The position numbers and the translations under genes were made by a program. This document shows, piece after piece, positions 48,385 through 60,799 of a stretch of 64,000 nt of DNA. The notes beneath the pieces were generated by a model, which saw only the letters and a program-made list of their open reading frames with translations, had not been told where the DNA came from and did not search any database. Origin of the DNA: Phoronis australis. Its lineage: Eukaryota; Phoronida; Phoronidae. Every line of letters begins with the position of its first letter. Positions within the stretch are counted from its first letter, which is position 1. The DNA lies in contig NMRA01000154.1 of the NCBI GenBank assembly GCA_002633005.1, forward strand, positions 290,728 to 354,727, read 5' to 3'.

Positions 48385-48625
48385 TCAGGGGTTTCTATTC
48401 TCGGCATACTTTATAGTTTCGCAATCTTTCCTCTTTGCTCTTTCAATCTTTGTAACGCTAAACCCTGAAGTTACTTGATGCAAATGCCAACTGGTGACAC
48501 ACTTTCTGCTCATTACTGTCTTCATCTCATCTCCAAGGCATTCTTTCACACACTCAATGCTCTTTGCCCATGCCACTTTCGAGAAACTCAACAAATCAGA
48601 TGAATTTAGTGCTTGAAAGTGTATG
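48385..48625 (-). pseudogene. 5' fragment of the YHxxCY protein gene (frame-broken)
   Basis: An open minus-strand frame reads NKCCIHFQALNSSDLLSFSK, then VAWAKSIECVKECLGDEM, ending at a stop at 48385. It lies upstream of the 46570-46837 exon on the same strand. Just before it, ACATGGCGGCGCC (48653-48665) holds a YY1-type motif over an ATG. That ATG is in another frame and meets a stop 18 codons later, so an indel has probably broken the start. Confidence 0.4.
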
Positions 48626-49805
48626 CAGCATTTATTGACTGCATCTCTAAGGGCGCCGCCATGTTAGATTATGTCTGCAGTTACTTAATTTCTGAGCTTG
48701 TGATTGGCTAAAATGCCATATTGTGCTAGTCTTTTGTTGGATTTTGCGCTACCTCTTGTTCAATAATGTAACATTTGGACTCACAAAAAACTGTTTTTCT
48801 ACAAAAATGTACAACTTAAAACTTTTCAGGTATCAATTACTTAATGGTACATGTATATCTAGCCATACAGAAAAAATCAAGTTGCCCCCCTGAAATGGTC
48901 ACAGGATGTAAAGACTGGAGCTACGGCTCATGGCCTAATACGCGTTGAATCAGTCGAGGGAAATACGGCCATGTAATAATTGTTTCCGTATTCACCCCCC
49001 GCACTACTTCAACATCGACCTCTGACACGGAAAGTTCAAAGTAGCTCAATGTCGACTCAACGTCGATGGCTGGTTCGATCATCAAACTTTCGGAAATAGT
49101 TTAAAGTAAAGTAATTGCAACCGTGTGAGTAACACTCAACATGCAATCAGGTCTCAATTGTAACATCTGGAACAGGACTGTTAATTATATGACAGTTCTG
49201 TCTCGGTTTCAATTGCTAAACATTATGTCGTCTGCAACTCAGACGCCGAATTTTCACTCAGGAGAGTGTTACAAGTTCAATGCACAGTCACCGTTGCTTT
49301 CATCTTTGTTATCTCTTTTCAAGTAACAAATGGTCACATTTAAAAATGTTTCTTTTACGAGAGAAAACTTGCAACCTAACACGCAAGTATATACGTATAG
49401 GACGTGATCCGCCACGTGAACACTATGAGTGAAATATTTTAAAAAATGTATCAAAAAAATGAAAGAAACTTAGGAATTTGGTCTCGGTCGATACGCGGAA
49501 TAATGTCTCATGGGATATTACTTCATGTACGCCACTCTCGGTACGTTTTGTGTATATCTTCTCACCTAATTTCAGACAGACGCGTCATGAGACGCCAGAG
49601 ATACGACTCAAAAACCATTTGCTATCTGTTACTGAAGCTAGAAACAACCAAAAATGTGACAAAACAGGACTTCACCAAGTAAAAACAAATTTTATGACCA
49701 AGCAACAAACTTGTAGAAATTTTATTTCACCTGAAGGTGGGTTAACAATTTGAGAAACCTTATACCAACCAGCGGCTGGTATGAGCTCTTGACCTTGTAT
49801 GTTAC

Positions 49806-49900
49806 CAGTGACAGATTTAGAGGGGGCCAAGGGGGCCATGACAAAATCCTGGCTAATATTCTGACCTACCCACTAACTACTAATCCTGGATTCGCCCCAG
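49806..49900. mobile_element. hAT-like MITE with perfect 8-bp target duplication
   Basis: Starts CAGTGACAGATTTAG and ends CCTGGATTCGCCCCAG. It is flanked on both sides by TATGTTAC (49798-49805 and 49901-49908). The 8-bp duplication is the hAT hallmark. The interior is shorter than in the other copies. Confidence 0.8.
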
Positions 49901-49908
49901 TATGTTAC

Positions 49909-50849
49909 AAAATATAGCAAAGAGAAAAGTATTTCCATTCAATCACAAAATTGCTTGAATAACATGGTCAAATTTCTGTAGGTATATTAGGCAAAAATGG
50001 AATCTCAAACTTACTCTTACAAGTTTTTGAAGTTTCGGTTTTCTGAGATATGATGTTTCGAAGTTCGCCAAATTTGTACAATATCAGGTCATGCATAACC
50101 TTAACGTTTGACTAATTTCATACTGAGGATTACACCCAGCTAGGACAGTTTGCAGTTCTCTAAAACTGTAGCAACACGAAATCAAAGAAATTGTCCAGTA
50201 AGACACGATTATTTTTCCGGAGAAAAGAATGCATTTTCAAAAGGAATCAGATGCGGTCTGTGAGAAACAATAGCGTAAGAGAAAGATAATTTGCAATTTC
50301 AAGAAAAAAGATAACCCAGCCTGTAACGAAATAATTACGATACGATAGTGAGAACGGGGCTTTGTTAATGAGAACGGTCACCCGTGCCGGTCGTTGCTAC
50401 CAGTATACATGTAAGTACAGTGTATATCTGAAACTGTTCTTTCAATCAGTCTTTGCATGGCCAAACAAGTGAGTATTACGAGCAACAACTATATATATCG
50501 CGAGCCATCTGTCCACGTAAATATTAGAATGTTTTCAAACTAAAGACAGGTTAATTGCAAAATACTATCTAAGCGCTGATTAAACATGGAAAATACAGTT
50601 CAAAACATATACATTTACCTGAAACGCTCAATTACTCCTACAAAGGTCGCCGAGAGTGAATTCACAGCGTACGGGGGAAACTGTCAAGCACCCAAATACA
50701 AAAGTGCAAAGTCCCGACTACGGACGCACAAGAGTTGCATAATCTTTTTAGCGTATAATGAACTATCAATAGTTGCTTGACATCTTTAGTGTACTGATGA
50801 TGCTCTACAAATACATGTAGCATATTCAATGCGGAATTAACAATTGGTC
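49909..50849. other. No recognised feature
   Basis: AT-rich spacer. The 64-codon frame at 50586-50780 has no recognisable motif. Confidence 0.4.
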
Positions 50850-51330
50850 GGACTTCTAAGCCACTTGCTTGTACTTCAAAGCCAGCTGGCTGCAATGCAA
50901 AACCCAATGGCCGGTGTTCTAACTGGGAGGTCGGACCTCAAAACGCGATGTCCAGTACCTCAAAACCAGATGACCGAATCCAAAAAAACTGGTTGACCGG
51001 ACCCAGTGAAACGGGTTGGCCGGTGCTTAAACACAATGGCGCCGGATACGAAAAATGAACACTCGGCGATGTCACATAAATATTTTGAGACTTTCAAAAC
51101 GAGATTCTGAAGAAGTCTGGCGATCGTGTTTGATTACCGGCCCACTGCATGGTTATAGCACCTTCCATCGTGTTTTGGGTCCAGCCGACTATTTTTTGGG
51201 TGATGCCATCGAGAGCGTCGGTGTTGTTTGTTTGAAGTCCGGACAACACGTTTGATCACCGTGACCAGCCATTTGGTTTTGCAGTCCAGCCGACTGGGTT
51301 TGAAGTCCGACCAATCGTTTACTCTCCGGT
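50850..51330. repeat. Degenerate minisatellite, about 24-bp unit
   Basis: 50860-51040 has repeated units such as GGTCGGACCTCAAAACGCGA, GTACCTCAAAACCAGATGAC and CGGACCCAGTGAAACGGGTT. 51170-51330 carries the complement type (GTTTGAAGTCCGGACAACAC, GTTTGAAGTCCGACCAATCG). The array thus reverses orientation in its middle. Confidence 0.6.
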
Positions 51331-51934
51331 CTATGCATCTACATGTATAAGTGTGACCCAGCCACTTGAAAGATACAAATGTTGCATTTTTGCTTGGAAC
51401 TTAGAAAAGGAACCAGTATGGGACAAATGTGAGCAGTGTTTTAAAATTATGCGAATAATTGGTAGAGCACTAAAGAGGTAATTGGTCTGTGATTCTGTGT
51501 TCAAAACGGTTTAGACGGTCAAAATGAGATGTGAATTATAAAAACTTCATTAAACTAACGTTATTGTACATTATTCTTTTGGATTTTCTTCTATTTCCCT
51601 GTTGTTGTATATAGTGTGTGTGGATTTTAAAGTAAATATACGAAAGTGGATACAAATTCCTGTGAAATTCTTAAACATATCATTTCCTTTACATTCACAA
51701 AAGAGGGTGAGTTCTGGCAGTTCAAAGATGTCTCTTAATACAAACATTTCGTAACTTTCAGCCCTGCATGCGTAATAGGGCCGTCCTGGATTACACAGTG
51801 CCATTCAAAACTCGTTGTATTTACTAACAATGCCGGAAATATCGGCCAGGCACAATCACCTCGTTTTCGTGCCTTTGGACGTACAGATCACGCTACTTAT
51901 GTCTCACGATTGCGTGATAAATGCAACACCAGTG
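51331..51934. other. No recognised feature
   Basis: A 77-codon minus-strand frame (51571-51804) shows no motif. Confidence 0.4.
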
Positions 51935-52080
51935 CTCAGTTGCATAAAAGTTATACGCCGTATAGCAAGAATGACGTAGCATTATGACGCGTCACGATGT
52001 TATTGTTGAACAATGCACCTGACGTCATGCAACAATCAAACTTATCCAGCGGATAACTTTTAAAGTTTTATGCAACTCAG
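51935..52080. mobile_element. 146-bp MITE with CTSAGTTGCATAAAA ends
   Basis: CTCAGTTGCATAAAAGTTAT at the left is answered at the right by AGTTTTATGCAACTCAG; the inverted ends match with one mismatch over 15 bases. The interior includes palindromic GACGCGTC. Confidence 0.7.
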
Positions 52081-53265
52081 CCCAGGCGTGGAACGTCTTT
52101 CATTACCCAAACACGCATGAAACTTTCCTTTGAAGACGCTCACCTGACTTACATCATACAGTACAAAAGGGCAAGACTGAAATTGGGCCAATAGTCATCC
52201 TGCTCTGCAACCACCGTTAGAGTCAGACACTTAGGTGATATCTATACAATAGTATTGTAACGTGATTCGGTGGAGCGTCCATCACCGATCTACTTGGGAT
52301 CTAAACTGATGTCGACTGTTGTAGCCGATAAAATTATTTGCAGCGTTGTGTACTTTTTTACTCGTTCGTTTCGCATGCGTGAGAACCATGGGGACAACTT
52401 ATTGAGAGTGAAACAAGAAAGAAGTAGATAAATATACTGACTGTATTATGCACTAAATATGAAATACAAATCTACCAACTTACAACTCATCTTTATTTTC
52501 TGTCGACATCTCAGCTTTGACTTATAACCCAAATAATGTATGAACAAGAAAAATACGCCGAAATACGTTGAAGACCAAAATTAAAGGGGTCCAAACAGTT
52601 ATCCTTGCGGATAGATTCGAGACAAGGCAGAATTAGAAGTTTGCGCGTGTGGGCCCATTTTTATAAGCAAATTCGCACTGCGAATGTTTCAAATTACGCT
52701 AACAGGGGTCTCAAGTTAAACGTAAAAACCAATCAAAATGCAAGGTGAAAATTTCATGATCAAAAATTCTGTACTTGGGTAGCACGTTTTTCGTATTGAA
52801 TGACTTGTTAAAGACAGGACACATGTCGTTGTTGACTTTAATGCTGATAACGATTGTCCTGGCCGTTATAAGGCAACTATATTAGTCAACATCTTAAAGA
52901 AAGCCCACGCTGTTTATTCAGACTTGCTCATTAGTAAAGTTCAACATACAAAGAACTTCTAATAAATAATGGTTACTCAAATTCAGTTGTGGAGAAGCAC
53001 ATTACTCGGTTTGTCTCAAAAGTTGAACACCATTATAATGTACAGCCATTTACTGGCAATGTTAAAAACTATGCTACAAAAACTTGATGTCCAAAAATTC
53101 TATACAAGAATCTTTGGTAGGGACCTACTAATCTATTAATAGGAACCAGAAGTGTAACTAACCGTAGCACTCCCTAAGCTACTTTTTCTCTTATAAATAC
53201 TGGCGCTGAAACATGTATTGCAAAGAAAGGTGAAATGGGGACATCATGCGCAGGTAAATGATATT
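52081..53265. other. No recognised gene
   Basis: AT-rich spacer. TTTCGCATGCGTGAG near 52370 resembles an NRF1 half-match, but no adjoining ORF supports a promoter. Confidence 0.35.
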
Positions 53266-55010
53266 TAAGACGTCAGTGTTAAGTTCCAAACAAATTCAAA
53301 TATTTCAAGCTACCTCTGCGCCACATATGGATAAAGACGTCAGCAACAGGTTCTCAACTTTAGAGATATAAAACACGCATTTCAACTAATCAGCTACCAC
53401 TAATCGCTGCGCCACCTGCGGGAATTCACTAAATAACGGATAGATGAAATTAGGTAGATCAAGTCGAACACGCGTTTCAACTAATTCAACTATTCCCACT
53501 AATCGTTCTGCCACCTGTGGCAATTCACTAAAAAACAGGTCGATGAGTTAAGGACGATCAAGTAAAACACCCATTTCAACTAATTCAAGTATTCCCAATA
53601 ATCGCGCCACCTTCAAGGACAGGCTGATAACAAACATGAAGTCAGCAACAGGATCACAACTTGAGAGACACAGAACACACCACCTGTGGGTAGATAGATG
53701 ACATACATGACATCATCTACAGGCTCATAATTCTAGAAATTCTAAACATGCAATTCAACTAATTCAACTATTCCCACCAATCGTTGCGTCACCTGCAGGG
53801 ACAGGCTGATAACAAACATGACGTCAGCAACAGGCTCACAACTTGTGAGTCGCAGAACACGCATTTTAAGTAATTCAACTATTCCCAATAATAGGTGCGC
53901 CACCTGCGGAATTCACTAAAAACGGGTAGATGAAATTTTGTAGATCAAGTAGAACACGCATTTCAACTAATTGAACTATGATTGCCACTAATCACTGCGC
54001 CACCTGCTGGCAGGTAGACGACGTACATGACATCATCTACAGGCTCACAATTTTATAGACTCCAAACACGCACTTCAACTAATTCAACTCTCCCCACTAA
54101 TCGCTGCATCACCTCCAGGGACAGGCTGAAAACAAACATGACGTCACTAACAAGCTCGCAACTTGAGAGACACAGAACACGCAATTCAACTAATGCAAAT
54201 ATTCCCACTAATCGCTGCGCCACCTGTGAACAGGTATATGACGTACATAATATCATCTATACAGACTCACAATTTTAGAGACTCCAAACACGCATTTCAA
54301 CTAATTCAACTATTCCCATTACTCACTGCGCCACCTGCAGAGACAGGCTGATAACAAACATGACGTCATTAACAGGCTCACAACTTGAGAGACACAGTAC
54401 AAGCGTTTCAACAAATTCAACTATTCCCACTAATCGCTGCGCTACCTGCAGGGAAAGGCTGATAACACTAACATGACGTCAGCAACAGGCTCACAACTTG
54501 ACAGACACAGCATAACACGCAATCCAACTATTCCCATTAATCGCTGCGTCACCTGTGGGCAGTTAGATGAGGTACATGACATCATCTGCAGGCTCATAAT
54601 TTTAGAGAATCCAAACACGCATTTCAACTAATTCAACTATTCCACTAATCGTTGCGCCACCTGCAGGGCAGGGTGAACACAAACATGAACTCAGCAACAG
54701 GCTCACAACTTGAGAGGCACAGAACACGCATTTCAACTAATTCAAATATTCCCACTAATCGCTACGTCATCTGTAGACAGACAGATAACGTTCATGACGC
54801 CAGGAAAAGGCTCACCAGACTTACAACTTGAGAAACACAGAACAAGCATTTCAACTAATTCAACAATTCCCACTAATTGATACGCCATCTGTGGGCTGTT
54901 AGGTAAGGTTCATGACGTCATCAACATGCTCACTATTTTAGAGACACCAAACACGAACTAATTCAACTATTCCCACTAATCGCTTCCCCACCTGCAGGCA
55001 AGTCAGTGAC
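53266..55010. repeat. Satellite-like tandem array, 110-118-bp unit, two alternating types
   Basis: Every unit shares ACACGCATTTCAACTAATTC, AACTATTCCCACTAATCGCT and GCGCCACCTG. Type A units then have AACAAACATGACGTCAGCAA, CAGGCTCACAACTTGAGAGA. Type B units have GACGTACATGACATCATCTA, CAGGCTCACAATTTTAGAGA. From about 53800 to 54960 A and B largely alternate, giving a two-unit higher-order period near 225 bp. Units at both edges are more diverged. The short frames within it are repeat-derived. Confidence 0.85.
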
Positions 55011-55579
55011 TCGCAGGTCTTTCTTTGTCACAATGCCAGCGTTGTAAGACAGAGACGTATTCGTTTCCGTGTGTCCACAAAAGTGCTTTGAACAGTGTGT
55101 ACAAATTTGTTCATTTCGCTTTTCTACTCGAATACGGCCAACACGGTGTTTTGAAAAAGTCCATTTTTGAGGGCATTTTCAAAAAATAATAAGTTTGCTT
55201 GATGCATTCAGTCAGTGCCACGTAGTACATCAAATGTACGCGTGGGCAGAAAACGTATCTGCGTAAAGAAAACGTTGCGTTTTCACAACTTTCAGTGTCG
55301 TGTGTTGTCAGGCCCTACATTTATCAACCGAAGCCAAGTACAAAGCATCTCTTCAAAATTTAGATAAACAAAGTTTACGGCATACCGATTACAGGGTCAC
55401 TGACTCGGAAGACGTTCTTAGGCGGTAATATCGATTGAATTATATAAATGTGAATAGCACGTACACGTACAATAAGCCATTCACGTTTATATCTTATCTC
55501 AATTCTACCCCTGCTTTGGAAACAAACAACCATTTTCATAATTTTCTGAACTAAAACGATAGGACAAACACTACATAGG

Positions 55580-55768
55580 ATAATCGTGATTCTACATTTG
55601 AAGACCGCACGTGTGTTGATCGACCAACAGATGAAAGGAAACGATGAAACAACTGCCACAGAATTACATGGGATGATAAGAGAGCGTTTCAAGCTTCACG
55701 TCTCAGCATACACTATTAGGCATACATATTGCATCATACCTCATCTCAGTAAATCTTGTTATCAATGA
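55580..55768 (+). pseudogene. Transposase N-terminal helix-turn-helix relic
   Basis: Reads LKTARVLIDQQMKGNDETTA, then TELHGMIRERFKLHVSAYTI. The pattern 'V-x-x-QM-x-x-x-DETTAxxL...L-S-x-x-T-I-x-R' is typical of the second helix-turn-helix of Tc1-like transposases in invertebrates. The frame ends after about 60 codons with no DDE domain downstream. Confidence 0.55.
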
Positions 55769-57349
55769 TGGTAGAAAAAAATTATTTGTATCATTGCCAC
55801 AAGACGTTAACAAAAGCGGCCAGTGTCTGTAACTGTTCGGTCTATATTGTTGATGAATAAATAATGTCGGTTGAAATGAATTTTTATAACACTAATTCAT
55901 GCCAAAGGTTTGAAATCGCGCCCCCTTAAGAGTTTTGACTTGCCCTGGTGACCACTAGGATCGATGCAATAAACTTATGCAAGTTAATTTTTAACCTGTG
56001 TCATAGAACTGAAAAATGTTTGTGTTTTCGTTTGAGAGAGTGTTCTTTTTTAATCAATGGGTTAATCATTTTTACATTATGTACACCCTACATGAAAACG
56101 CAGACTACCTGGGAACTTTTCGTTAGGATTACATGTACCGAATTACTTCGAAGATTTTATTTTCAGAGTTTTACCCCTTGGAGTAAACGAGAAAAGCGAA
56201 GTATTGTGCTCTTACTAAAAAGGGCTCGGAAGGCTCTAGCCTTGGTGCAAGGGGTTCACTGAATTAAATGTACAACTTTGCGCCGATGTGGGTGAAACTG
56301 ACCAAATAAAATCTTCCTTGAGTAATCTAAATTGTTTACTGGCGTTGCAAAACTTAGTTTTCTACCGTTATTCTGCTGCTTAAGTTGTGGTGTGATCTTT
56401 TACGTCGGCTTTTGGCGCAATGAAATATTGCGTCACCAATTAGCCAGTTTCTTTTTTCGAGATTCTTCAATCAAACGTTCTCCATCGAGGTTGCGTAAAC
56501 GTCACAACAAATGATCAAAATTGGTTTCACTTCATTATAAGTTTTCAGAATTTTGATATCAGTAAACCGAATTTTAGAACAAATTTTGCTGCGATGTTGG
56601 ATATTTTTCGCTTAAACGGCTGTAACGGGAAAGAGGAGTGTCAATTGATCCCTGATTTTGCATGCACACCCACCGGTCTTTAGCTCATGTTGATACAAGT
56701 TTCACGACAAGGTGACAAGCGTGACTATTCGGGCTGTGCGCAATTTCGAAATCTGTCGGAGCTCAATACACCGACAGTGGCACCTTGCTGTATTTTGACA
56801 ATAGTCTTCATACAGCTAGGTGGTTAGATAGGAAGGCTCTAACTTCGAAACAATTTTTTACTACGAAAGTGACAATAAATTCAGAATGATGATGGATCAT
56901 GGATGACATTATAACCGATCACATTCTTCTGTTTTCATGCGCCCATGATCTTATATCTGCGCTATCTTCAAACCATTGTTTATGTTGCTCCGAAAATAAA
57001 CTTTTGTTTTATTGCTGTTTCAACATATCAAGAAATTGTACAAAAATAAACAATAATTACCTGTGGGAAAGCGCAATATACAGCGTGATGAAGTGATGAT
57101 CAAGAGGAATAACCGCAAATGCGTGCTACTTGTTGAGCATTCTCCGGCATAAAAACACTTGAGATCGTAAATCATACAGTCTTGTATTCTGAACTCAGGC
57201 CCGTAGGAAGGCAAAAATTATGGGGGGGGGGGCACAAACCATTTCGACGTCGCCAAATAACTCCCCTATCGCCACCATCTCCGCTACCCCCCTCTGCCCG
57301 TCCTCCCGATGCCACCACATTTGTACTGAATCTCCCAGGTGGAGAGGCA
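55769..57349. other. No recognised feature
   Basis: A 104-codon plus-strand frame (55948-56262) has no motif I recognise. A G-run occurs at 57222-57231. Confidence 0.4.
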
Positions 57350-57508
57350 CAGTGGCGGATTTATGGGGCCAAGAGGCCATGACCCCCCCCCCCTAAAATT
57401 CTTCCAGGGCTATTTGGCAGTTTGGAGGTGCCAAAATCTGACTGGTAAAACCCTGGCTAATACTCTAGCTGCCCTGCCCCCCAACTCAAAATCCTGGATC
57501 CGCCTCTG
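57350..57508. mobile_element. hAT-like MITE, copy 2
   Basis: Starts CAGTGGCGGATTTATGGGGC and ends AAATCCTGGATCCGCCTCTG. Internal GGCTATTTGGCAGTTTGGAG parallels CTATTTGGCAGTTCAGAG in the copy at 78-211. The overlapping short frames are not genes. Confidence 0.65.
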
Positions 57509-59659
57509 GGACAATCCCGGGGATCCAGCCATTAAGAGTTGAGTAACCGTGAACCAACACGGAAAGTAAGAATGGGCCTAGGACCAGTACGGCACTGACC
57601 TGTAGCGAGGAACTGCCTCAAGTAGCTATAGCTGAGACCTAACAGTGTGAAAATACGAAATTCCCGACGAATTAAAGCTACACGCAGTTACTGGTCAGCT
57701 CAACTATGACTCAATTGAGAAAGGCAGCTTCGCTCGTACAGGCCGTCTGCGCTCGTTCTAAAGTCAAGATTCGTTTTGTTGTGATCCAGTTTCGGGAAAA
57801 CTTTATTTCATAATGGTCATTCTTTGAAAGAGATTTTTTGACAAGTTGAGGCCCCGAAGTCCCTGGTATAGTGCCTTTGGGGCTGTTTGAAAATCCCTAG
57901 TTGAATCACGACCTGTACATGTAGTTCAGTTTCTGGTGGCTGGGGAAAAGGATGGCGTGTCCCAAAAATGTACACACTTCGTGAACGCCTGCAGTTCAAA
58001 TTCAGTTCTTGTGGTTATCACTGAGAGTCTGCGCGGCCTACTGCATGGTTACATCTTATTTTTGACGTGGATACGTCACTCATGACGTGCACGCGAATCA
58101 GGGAAAGCAGTCAATTCAGTTTTGAAGAACAAAAATTCATTACTCAGTACTACTGTGAACTAAAAACACCAAGGAAGATAACCTTTCCAAGAAATTTAAT
58201 TTAATTTAATTTTATTTATTTAAGGATTTTTAAAAACGTTTTTTCTACCTACGGTTTGTGTGTACGAATTTCATCATTGTTTTTGAGAGTTATTTTAGAA
58301 TGCAAAAATCGGCTGACTGTACTTCACTATTTGGAGATCGGATTGTAGAGTTTTTCCAACTTCAGGCAGCAATTAAATTCACTGAATTATCACCAGTTCT
58401 TACAAGATTTGCTTCTAATTGTCAAAAATCATCTGTGAATCTATCGATAACCGTAGATACACAAACAAGTAAATCAGAAACCAGCGAATTTGTTTATCAA
58501 ACAGGAATGTTATGCGCGCCAATTTCCGCATGCATGCTAGCAGACCTTTGACGGTAACCGGGGGAATATGGGAGATGAGGTATTCGTATTAAGGTGTATT
58601 TTCAGAGGTACCTATTACGGTTCACGATGTAAACTTGAACTCCACTGACAAAAAAAAACGTTGAAATCTTTGTTTATGATTGCGAGAGTTCTTTGAGTAC
58701 ATGTACCCCTTTCGACATGTACACGATCATTACCAATAGATGTAGTACCCTAGACAGCAGTGTTTTCCACACGTTGGAAGTCCTTACAAACAATCCGTAG
58801 TAACCATCTTAAAAAGAGATACTATTTTTGTGACACTACGGGAACCAGTAACATTATTTTATAACTAACCATCGGAAATAGTCCTCTTGTATAATTCACA
58901 AGTATTGGTCTTCATTCCGTTCTTCACAATTCCAACCTTTCGATGGTGGCAATCCTACGGTATTTTTTTAAATTTTTTGGTTGTTTGGGTCGAATGGCTG
59001 TGCTGGGCAAGAATGTTTTGTGTTTATTTGATAAATTTGGAATCTCAGCTTCCCTCTTGAATACTTAGCAATGTCAGATTTACATACAGGGGTTAGTGCG
59101 CTATTCTATACTATGGTTATGGCCATGGATTTAGAATGTCTGTATATTTAGTGCACTATTCTATATTATGGTCATGACCACGGATTTAGATTGTCTATAT
59201 TTATGTAGCGAGCTACGACAATTAGTATAACCAAAAATAGGAACTAGAGCCTGTACTTCGTCTAACAAGTGGGTGAGACGAACTCTTTACAGAAAATTAT
59301 TCTATTTGGATTTGATATGTCTTACACTCTGAAGCTTCTAATGCACCAAGGCCATTCAATGAATGTATATTGTGTTTATTGAAATACCTTTAGGAAATCA
59401 TTAGTTTTAGCAGAATTATTAAAGTTTGACTTGTGGTAATATTGCGTAGCGTTAGACATGTGTTCATATTGACGTCATTCCGTTCAGTATTTAATTCCAA
59501 AATTCAATGCGCCAACGCCACGGATATTCATCAAGTTTGATATATGGAAGCCCCCTCTTGTTGCAACAACTAACTACACATAGTTTCTAGAACGTTCTAA
59601 TGTTTCGACTTACGTTTAACAACTATAAGAGACAAAACGTGAAGTAATTACAGAAATTC
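57509..59659. other. No recognised gene
   Basis: A 97-codon plus-strand frame (58258-58551) is unrecognised. A local duplication occurs at 59095-59200 (GTGCGCTATTCTATACTATG / GTGCACTATTCTATATTATG). Confidence 0.4.
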
Positions 59660-59750
59660 ATAAGCAGTAATAGAATGGCTGCAGGTCGGGATTGAACTGG
59701 AACCCTCTGGTACAACACTTCGGGGCGGCAGGTGGCACCAGTGGATTATT
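59660..59750 (-). repeat. tRNA-derived SINE fragment
   Basis: On the minus strand GGTTCCAGTTCAATCCCGAC fits a pol III box B, and CACTGGTGCCACCTGCCG upstream resembles box A. No full tRNA fold was found. Confidence 0.4.
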
Positions 59751-60039
59751 AATTAAAATGCGTTTGCCTGACTTGCTTGAATGCATCTATGTAATATTTC
59801 TGATGCTAAAATGTTTAGTGCTGATCATCACGAATTGTTGAGTCGCGTCTCCCTCCCCCCTCCTCCCCTGCCGGAGAGACAAATCTCCCTCCATCCTAGC
59901 TACATGCACGCCCCTCAGGATTTAAACAAAAGTCCGTGCCCTGACTGCTGCATACTTCTCTGTGCATTATACTGTACATTGCTCCTTGCTTGTTCAAAGG
60001 TTTAGTTTTGCCTTTTATATTTCCCGTTGGAGAGAAATT

Positions 60040-60530
60040 TTCAATCACTAAGGGAATTTTTAGGCCTCGTAGGGCCGGGAATTTCGCGTGATTTTTTAAT
60101 ATTTTTGAGAGGGGAATAGGGCTGATACTTTTGGCCCCAAAATTGATAGATTGAGGGCCCTGTCCTTTTTGTAAAGAAAAATGCATCGCGCTTCAACCCA
60201 TAATCATGAAAACACAGCCTGGCTGGTCGAAGATTCTCCGGTCCTCGTTGCAGTATGGCGGCATCCGAGATGCGACAAGTTATGATCCCCCGAAAACAGT
60301 TATAAATTTTACACGGACATATTTTCCTTCGTCGGGGCGTATGGCAAGGACCCAACGCTTCCGAATCCCAACGTCCTTAGGGATTGTAAAACAGACAGTT
60401 GAGTGTCCGAATTTTTTCTAGCTGTTCGAGCAACGCGGAGTACAAATACGCGGATAAGGGGGATAAGACACCAGAGCTATCGTAGCGAGCCTCGTTTTTG
60501 AACGCGCATCCTGTCGGCGTGAATAAGATC
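60040..60530 (+). repeat. 480-bp dispersed repeat, copy 2
   Basis: Counterpart of 38060-38570. Overlapping short frames on both strands derive from the repeat. 60550-60795 adds a block whose reverse complement occurs at 39150-39400 beside copy 1. Confidence 0.75.
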
Positions 60531-60799
60531 TATACACTGGCTTCTGATGTAAAGCGTGGAAGTGACAAAAAGAAATTCAACCTCCTTGTCACGATAATAT
60601 GACTGTTGTCGGCGAGACATCAGTTGTTGAACGCTTAGCCTTTGTGTACCAAGTGCAGACATTATCTCTTTTATATGGAGCAATGCTTGTGGTTGGTCAT
60701 GTGGAAACTTTTCTGGCGTGATAAATTTTCGGTCCTGACGAATTAAAGTTTCTGCACTGGCGTATTAAAAATTTTGGTCCTGAACTGGGACTACTTCCT

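Larger units (their letters stand above)
45016..49559. mobile_element. 4.5-kb transposon-like element with 0.6-0.75-kb inverted ends
   Basis: The left arm (45016-45770) and right arm (48935-49559) are long inverted copies, diverged but collinear. Shared words include ACACAAAACGTACCG, TGTGCATTGAACTTGTAAC, GAGTTGCAGACGA(T/C)ATAAT, TTTAGCAATTGAAA, TGATGATCGAACC, GACGTTGAGTCGACATTGA and GAAGTAGTGCGGG. The left arm has an extra internal palindrome near 45040-45175, as does the lone end at 375-505. The 3.2-kb interior carries minus-strand fragments of one protein family (48385-48625 and 46570-46837). No known transposase signature was seen. Confidence 0.7.

Noticed and set aside
54027-54278. 83-codon frame rich in TNRCAT-like repeats, and antisense partners
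   Set aside because: Produced by the 110-118-bp satellite units.
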